The notes beneath the pieces are model-generated. The model saw only the letters and a list, made by a program, of their open reading frames with translations, was not told the DNA's origin and did no database searches. From Acidobacteriota bacterium (GTDB lineage: Bacteria > Acidobacteriota > UBA890), in the NCBI GenBank assembly GCA_030609765.1, contig JAUWTE010000092.1:1-9447 (forward strand): a stretch of 9,447 nucleotides of DNA, in the 5' to 3' direction. How positions within the stretch are numbered: position 1 is the stretch's first letter; each line of letters opens with the position of its first letter. Positions 6,330 to 9,447 of the stretch are shown here, in pieces. Made by a program: the position numbers and the translations under genes.

Positions 6330-9293
6330 ATGACCGATCGTAAGCTCGTCGCCTTTCTTGCCGTGGCTCTGCTCACCATTGTCGGGGTCCTGGCCCTGGC
6401 GCCGATATCTGTTACCGCCCAGCAGATACCGAAGACCCCCGATGGCGCGTGGATGCTGCCGGCGAATCCGGAGGAGGCCGCCACTGCCGAGCTCGATGCG
6501 GTGATGCCGGTGGATCCCGGCATCCTCATCGGCGAGCTCGAGAACGGCCTGCGCTACTACATTCGTGAAAACAGCTACCCGGAAAACCGTGCTGCCCTGC
6601 GCCTCGTGGTCAGAACGGGATCGCTTCTGGAAGACGACGACCAGCTCGGTCTCGCGCATTTCGTCGAGCACATGGCGTTCAATGGCACCGAGCGGTTCGA
6701 GAAGCAAGCACTGGTGAAGGCGCTGGAGTCGTTCGGCATGCGTTTCGGCCCCGAGATCAACGCTTCGTCCAGCTTCGACGAGACCATTTACATGCTGCGC
6801 CTGCCGACCGATGAGGAGGAGATCCTCGGGACGGCATTCTGGGTCCTCGAGGATTGGGCACAAGGCGTGGCGTTCGATGACGAGGAGATCGACAAGGAAC
6901 GTGGCGTGGTCATCGAGGAGTGGCGCCTCGGACTGGGCGTCGGGTCGCGGGTGAACGACCAGCAGTTGCCGCTGATCTTTCAGGGCTCACGCTACGCGGA
7001 GCGCAATCCGATCGGCACCGTCGAGAGCCTGGAGACCTTCGAATACGACGCTGCAAAGCGCTTTTATCGTGATTGGTATCGGCCTGACCTGATGGCGGTG
7101 ATCGCTGTTGGTGACTTCGACAAGCGCGACATTCAGCGCCGCATCATCGAGCATTTTGGACACCTGGAGACGCCTGAGAATCCGCGCCCGCGTCCCGTCT
7201 TCGACATTCCCGAGCACGAGGAAACGCTTTTCGGCATCCTCGAGGACCCGGAATCCCCCGGCTCGACCGTGGCCGTCTTCCACAAGCTGCCCATTCGCCC
7301 TCAGGGCACGCACGGAACCTACCGCCAGAAGATCGTCGAGGGTCTCTACAACAGCATGTTCAACCGCCGCTTGTCGGAGGTGGCGCACCAGCCTAACCCA
7401 CCTTTCCTGGGTGCTTCATCGAGCCAGGGGATCTTCATCCCCACCCGTGAGGTCTACGTGATCGGCGCTGCAGTGCCCGATGGTGGGATCGAGAAAGGTC
7501 TCGAAGCCCTCTACAAGGAGGCGAAGAGGGTAGATCTCTACGGTTTTACCAAGACGGAGTTGGATCGTGAGAAGAGCCAGATCCTGAGGGGTTTCGAGCG
7601 CATCTATACCGAAAAGAACATCCAGGACTCGGGTCAGTTCGCCGACGAGTTCCAGCGCGCCTTCCTCGAGGGCGAGTCGGTACCCGGCATCGACTACGAA
7701 TGGGCGCTCTACCAGCGCTTTGTCCCCGAAATTACTTTGGACGAGGTCAATCGCGTCGGCCGCCAGTGGCTGAGCGACGAGAACCGCGTCATCTTCGTGA
7801 CGGCTCCTGAAAAGGACGGCCTGTCCCTGCCCGGCAAGGAAGACCTGCTCGCCGTTCTCGACAAGGTGGCCGACGATGGCGTGCTCCCGTATTTCGACAC
7901 CACGACCACGGCACCGCTCCTGGCGGAACTGCCCGAGCCGGGCGCGATCGTCGAGGAGAAGATCATCGAGGAGATCGAAGTCACCGAATGGCGGCTCTCC
8001 AACGGTGTGCGGGTGGTGATGAAGCCAACGGATTTCCGTGAGGACCAGGTCTTGCTGCGTGCCTTCAGCCCCGGTGGAACCTCGCTGGCTAGCGACGAGG
8101 ACTTCATTGCCGCTCTCAGCTCGGTACAGGTGGTAGCGTCGAGCGGATTCGGCGGCTTCAGTCCCCGGCAGATCACCAACATGCTCGCCGGTAAGGTAGT
8201 CGAGGTGAATCCGACGGTGAGCGAGCTGGAAGAAGGCTTCGCCGGCGGCGCCTCTCCGCGTGATCTGGAGACGATGTTCCAGCTCATCTACTTGAAGTTC
8301 ACGGCGCCGCAAGCGGATTCCGGCATCTTTCAGCTCTTGACCCAGCAGATGCGCGAGAGCCTGGCCAACGCTTACGTTACGCCGGAGGAGAAGTTCCAGA
8401 GAGAGCTGCAGCGGACCTTGACCCAGGAGCATTTCCGCCGCCGTCCGCTCTCCGTGGATATCATCGACGAGATGGACCTCCAGAAGTCCTACGAGTTCTA
8501 CGTCGATCGCTTCCAGGACGCCAGCGATTTCACCTTCGTGTTCGTCGGCAACTTCGACGTCGAGGAGATGCGGCCCCTGGTGGAGCGGTACCTAGGAGGC
8601 TTGCCTTCTACCGGCCGCGTGGAATCGTGGCGAGACGAAGGGATCGATCCACCCACTGGTGTGGTCAAGCGGGCCGTGTTCGCCGGCGTCGAGCCGAAGA
8701 GCCTGACGGGTATCATCTTCACGGGCCGACCTCCGGTTGCTGAAGAGGCCGCCGAGGACGAGGCGGAAGGCGAAGCGGGGGAGGCTGAGGATTCGAGCGG
8801 GGGGATCTCACAAGGCCGTGCGATGGCCGCCATGGGCTCCATCCTGCAGGTGAAGCTGCGAGAGGAAATGCGCGAGGCCCTCAGTGGTGTCTACACCGTG
8901 CAGGTCGACCAATCTCTATCTCGCAGGCCCGACGACGAATACTCGGTTTCGATCTTCTTCGGCTCTGATCCCGACCGCGTGCAAGAGCTCACCAGCGTGA
9001 TCTTTGACGAGATCGAGAAGCTCAAGACCGACGGACCGACGGAGCAGGATGTGGCCAACGTGCGCGAGAGCATGCGGCGGTCGCGGGAGACAGCGATCAA
9101 GCGCAACGGCTTCTGGCTCAACCAGCTACTCGGCGCCTATCGCGAGGACAAGGACCCACGCGAGACCCTAAACTACCTCGAGGAGCTGGCCAAGCTCACC
9201 CCGGCCGTCATTCAGGAGGCGGCCCAGGCGTTCTTCGATACCGGCAACTACGTGCAGATGTCGCTGTTTCCAGAGGAGATGCAGGAACGTTAG
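6330..9293 (+). CDS. Secreted M16 family zinc metalloprotease, PqqL-like
   Basis: A 987-residue inverzincin protease likely to act in the periplasm. The ATG at 6330 was chosen because it begins a clear Sec signal peptide: MTDRK, then a hydrophobic core (6-26), then VTA before Gln31. The mature protein has two M16 halves. The active half (about 65-420) carries HFVEH (His110, Glu113, His114) and EERGVVIEE-like residues KERGVVIEE (189-197), giving Glu197 as third zinc ligand and Glu190 as the accessory Glu, 83 residues after His114 as I recall for E. coli PqqL. LAHFVEHMAFNG, RFGPEINASSSFDETIYML and VVIEEWR are typical of the subfamily. The second half (about 545-987) lacks a zinc motif, as expected, and contains the substrate-side segment RRPDDEYSVSIFFGSDP (865-881). 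A low-complexity acidic insert lies at about 803-822. Despite the subfamily name no PQQ role follows, and no pqq genes are present. It is divergent from thrS and appears to be transcribed alone. Confidence 0.95.
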   Translation: MTDRKLVAFLAVALLTIVGVLALAPISVTAQQIPKTPDGAWMLPANPEEAATAELDAVMPVDPGILIGELENGLRYYIRENSYPENRAALRLVVRTGSLLEDDDQLGLAHFVEHMAFNGTERFEKQALVKALESFGMRFGPEINASSSFDETIYMLRLPTDEEEILGTAFWVLEDWAQGVAFDDEEIDKERGVVIEEWRLGLGVGSRVNDQQLPLIFQGSRYAERNPIGTVESLETFEYDAAKRFYRDWYRPDLMAVIAVGDFDKRDIQRRIIEHFGHLETPENPRPRPVFDIPEHEETLFGILEDPESPGSTVAVFHKLPIRPQGTHGTYRQKIVEGLYNSMFNRRLSEVAHQPNPPFLGASSSQGIFIPTREVYVIGAAVPDGGIEKGLEALYKEAKRVDLYGFTKTELDREKSQILRGFERIYTEKNIQDSGQFADEFQRAFLEGESVPGIDYEWALYQRFVPEITLDEVNRVGRQWLSDENRVIFVTAPEKDGLSLPGKEDLLAVLDKVADDGVLPYFDTTTTAPLLAELPEPGAIVEEKIIEEIEVTEWRLSNGVRVVMKPTDFREDQVLLRAFSPGGTSLASDEDFIAALSSVQVVASSGFGGFSPRQITNMLAGKVVEVNPTVSELEEGFAGGASPRDLETMFQLIYLKFTAPQADSGIFQLLTQQMRESLANAYVTPEEKFQRELQRTLTQEHFRRRPLSVDIIDEMDLQKSYEFYVDRFQDASDFTFVFVGNFDVEEMRPLVERYLGGLPSTGRVESWRDEGIDPPTGVVKRAVFAGVEPKSLTGIIFTGRPPVAEEAAEDEAEGEAGEAEDSSGGISQGRAMAAMGSILQVKLREEMREALSGVYTVQVDQSLSRRPDDEYSVSIFFGSDPDRVQELTSVIFDEIEKLKTDGPTEQDVANVRESMRRSRETAIKRNGFWLNQLLGAYREDKDPRETLNYLEELAKLTPAVIQEAAQAFFDTGNYVQMSLFPEEMQER

Positions 9294-9294
9294 G

Positions 9295-9318
9295 CCTGAG
9301 CCTGCATTCCTGCTCAGG
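9295..9318 (+). terminator. Hairpin after the M16 gene, possible terminator without U-tract
   Basis: CCTGAGC and GCTCAGG form a perfect seven-pair stem around a ten-base loop, starting two bases after the protease stop codon. A run of G rather than T follows, so it is not a standard intrinsic terminator on either strand. It may act with Rho or protect the 3' end of the transcript. Confidence 0.35.
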
Positions 9319-9388
9319 GGGCTACTCGCTTACGCTCGCCCTATCCGGGTGAACGCGACCGCAGCAGTAGCGTGATGGGGAATACGGC

Positions 9389-9447
9389 CTAGTGGAGCTG
9401 GGTGTCGACGACGTTACCTTCGGCGTCGAGCCGGACGATGAGGTCGA
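9389..9447 (-). CDS. Probable C-terminal end of an unidentified convergent gene
   Basis: Reading leftwards from the right edge gives DLIVRLDAEGNVVDTQLH followed by TAG at 9389-9391. Sixteen of these 18 codons end in C or G, matching the window's real genes, and the wording is protein-like. Eighteen residues are too few to name a family. The opposite strand in the same codon register is also open from a GTG at 9392 (VELGVDDVTFGVEPDDEV), with a possible GGGGA ribosome site ten bases upstream, so a short plus-strand start is a real alternative. Confidence 0.4.
   Translation of the reverse strand, partial: DLIVRLDAEGNVVDTQLH

Noticed and set aside
7416..8432. Minus-strand frame of 338 codons
   Set aside because: It is antisense to the middle of the M16 protease and its product is rich in His, Arg, Leu and Gln with no domain; it is a mirror of the real gene.

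Overview
The window is high-GC chromosomal DNA with strong C/G preference at third codon positions. The periplasm-directed M16 protease, the multi-PAS/GAF sensor kinase and the ThrRS without a TGS domain suggest a Gram-negative, probably environmental and perhaps uncultivated bacterium. Acidobacteriota-like is my guess from the flavour of the proteins, with low confidence; no rRNA or other phylogenetic marker is present to settle it. I found no tRNA, rRNA, CRISPR array, transposase, integrase or phage gene.

Layout. (1) 1-2607, minus strand: most of a membrane-bound sensor histidine kinase (six membrane helices, GAF, two PAS, HisKA-type dimerisation domain, HATPase). The frame is open from a GTG start at 2607 through the left edge, so 869 residues are visible and the C-terminus is missing. 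(2) 2608-2904: a divergent control region with a perfect TATAAT for the rightward gene, a possible promoter for the kinase and a 23-bp dyad between them. (3) 2905-4131, plus strand: a PLP-dependent alpha-oxoamine synthase most like glycine C-acetyltransferase (KBL). (4) 4173-6017, minus strand: threonyl-tRNA synthetase, convergent with the synthase. (5) 6018-6329: a second divergent control region. (6) 6330-9293, plus strand: a secreted PqqL-like M16 zinc protease. (7) 9294-9447: a hairpin and the probable 3' end of a convergent gene that runs off the right edge.

The genes do not form one operon; orientation alternates -, +, -, +, (-). thrS and the M16 protease look like ordinary housekeeping and envelope genes. 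The pair most worth attention is the divergent six-helix sensor kinase and alpha-oxoamine synthase, because CqsS/CqsA in Vibrio and LqsS/LqsA in Legionella combine the same two protein types in alpha-hydroxyketone signalling. The synthase here looks closer to KBL than to CqsA, and the kinase carries GAF and PAS domains that CqsS lacks, so this remains a hypothesis.
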